Positions 39,875-40,680 of a stretch of 40,680 bases of DNA are shown here, in pieces. Source of the stretch: Microvirga arabica (GTDB lineage Bacteria > Pseudomonadota > Alphaproteobacteria > Rhizobiales > Beijerinckiaceae); assembly GCF_016811235.1 (NCBI RefSeq), contig NZ_JAFBID010000059.1, positions 1 through 40,680 of the forward strand, in the 5' to 3' direction. The notes beneath the pieces were generated by a model. That model was given only the letters and a program-made list of their open reading frames with translations, had not been told where the DNA came from and made no database searches. Made by a program: the position numbers and the translations under genes. Each line of letters opens with the position of its first letter. Position 1 is the stretch's first letter.

Positions 39875-40680
39875 TTACTGTTCGCGGGGATCGAGCGCGT
39901 CGCGCAGACCATCGCCGAGAAGATTGAAGCCGAGCACGATCAGGAAAATCGCGGAGCCGGGGAAGATCGACATCCAGGGCGCCTGCTCCATGAAGTTCTT
40001 GGCCGTGTTGAGCATGGAGCCCCAGGAGGGGTTCGGCGGCTGCTGTCCCAACCCAAGGAAGGAGAGGCTCGCCTCCGCAATGATTGCCGTGGCGATGGTC
40101 AGCGTGCCCTGGACCAGGATCGGCGGCAGCACGTTGGGAAGAACGTAGCGCACCATGATCCAGAAGTCGGGAAGACCGATGGCTCGCGCGCCCTCCACGT
40201 AATCCTCGGCCTTCACAGTCAGCACCTGTCCGCGGGTCAGGCGGATAAAGATCGGCATGGCGGACAAACCGATGGCGATCATTGCATTGGTCAGGCTGGG
40301 TCCGAGGAAGGCTGCAAGCGCGATGGCGAAGATGAGGAAGGGGATCGCCAGCATGGCATCTGTGGCGCGGGAGATCGCGGCATCGATCCAGCCGCCGAAA
40401 TAGCCGGCGATGAGGCCGAAGGGAACGCCGAGAACGATGGCGATGAAAACCGACACGACGCCGGCCATGATCGAGGCGCGCGCACCCCAAAGCATGCGCG
40501 AGAGCATGTCGCGTCCGAGTTCGTCGGTGCCGAACCAGAAAAGCTCAGACGGCGGTTTGCGGATGCTCGTGAAGCTCGGCTTGATCGGGTCGTAGGGAGC
40601 CAAGTAAGGCCCGACAAGAGCAGCCAGAACGAAGAACAGAACGATGGCTCCGCCGGCCACGGCGCTCTTGTTCTTCAGGA
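39875..40680 (-). CDS. Peptide-type ABC transporter permease (DppC/GsiD-like), N-terminus beyond the window
   Basis: The frame is still open at the window edge, so only the last 268 or so residues are present. The first visible residues (LKNKSAVAGG) are the usual cytoplasmic lead-in, so very little is missing. Membrane segments, FGTDELGRDMLSRML, the EAA-type loop AEDYVEGARAIGLPDFWIMV and the ending FNLLGDGLRDALDP match the DppC/OppC/GsiD class. A second, separate family-5 importer should therefore continue beyond 40680. It is followed at 24 bases by gamma-glutamyltransferase. The C-terminus SIFPGSAIFLIVLGFN is normal. Confidence 0.92.
   Translation of the reverse strand, partial: LKNKSAVAGGAIVLFFVLAALVGPYLAPYDPIKPSFTSIRKPPSELFWFGTDELGRDMLSRMLWGARASIMAGVVSVFIAIVLGVPFGLIAGYFGGWIDAAISRATDAMLAIPFLIFAIALAAFLGPSLTNAMIAIGLSAMPIFIRLTRGQVLTVKAEDYVEGARAIGLPDFWIMVRYVLPNVLPPILVQGTLTIATAIIAEASLSFLGLGQQPPNPSWGSMLNTAKNFMEQAPWMSIFPGSAIFLIVLGFNLLGDGLRDALDPREQ

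Overview
The window reads as chromosomal DNA of a GC-rich alphaproteobacterium. Three things point to Hyphomicrobiales, probably a Methylobacteriaceae/Microvirga-like soil or plant-associated bacterium: many ABC uptake systems next to catabolic enzymes, strong third-position GC with long antisense shadow ORFs, and an RTX-type calcium-binding remnant of the kind common in that group. The genus is inference; no rRNA or marker gene is present. No phage, transposase, CRISPR array, tRNA or rRNA was recognised.

Layout. (1) 1-3300: an exported alpha/beta hydrolase, a small unknown gene, and a D-threonine-aldolase-type PLP enzyme. (2) 3457-6575: a YdeP-type molybdopterin oxidoreductase translationally coupled to fdhD, followed by a frameshifted and truncated RTX gene remnant (6777-7286). 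(3) 7266-16231 (minus strand): a seven-gene sugar operon. In transcription order it holds an AldA-like aldehyde dehydrogenase, a YtfQ/YtfR/YtfT/YjfF-like sugar importer, a mandelate-racemase-type acid-sugar dehydratase and a GMC oxidoreductase. A FadR-type regulator is divergent at 16606, and the gap between them holds three TGGTnnnAC-type candidate operators. (4) 17449-20095: secreted glycerophosphodiesterase with EF-hand-like loops, YbaK-type deacylase, and a short-chain dehydrogenase.

(5) 20191-33914: a large divergent unit centred on a GntR-type regulator with an unusual sensor domain and an 18-bp near-palindrome. Leftward genes are tightly overlapped: regulator, creatininase-family amidase, ketopantoate-reductase-like enzyme, short-chain dehydrogenase, PuuE-like deacetylase, DmpA-type P1 peptidase and isoaspartyl peptidase. 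Rightward genes are a complete family-5 (Dpp/Opp/Gsi type) ABC importer and an M32 carboxypeptidase. Together they look like a regulated system that imports and dismantles unusual (beta/isoaspartyl, cyclic or otherwise modified) peptides. This is the best candidate for an undescribed system in the window. (6) 34125-35804: a methyl-accepting chemotaxis protein with a leader rich in inverted repeats. (7) 35874-40680 (minus strand): the end of a second peptide-type ABC system (DppC-like permease, cut by the window edge), gamma-glutamyltransferase, a DUF1028 protein, a TauE/SafE anion exporter and a small OGFr-like protein. This suggests gamma-glutamyl peptide or glutathione use.

The gene families are mostly well recognised. 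Substrates are inferred from context. All statements come from reading the sequence; no searches were run.
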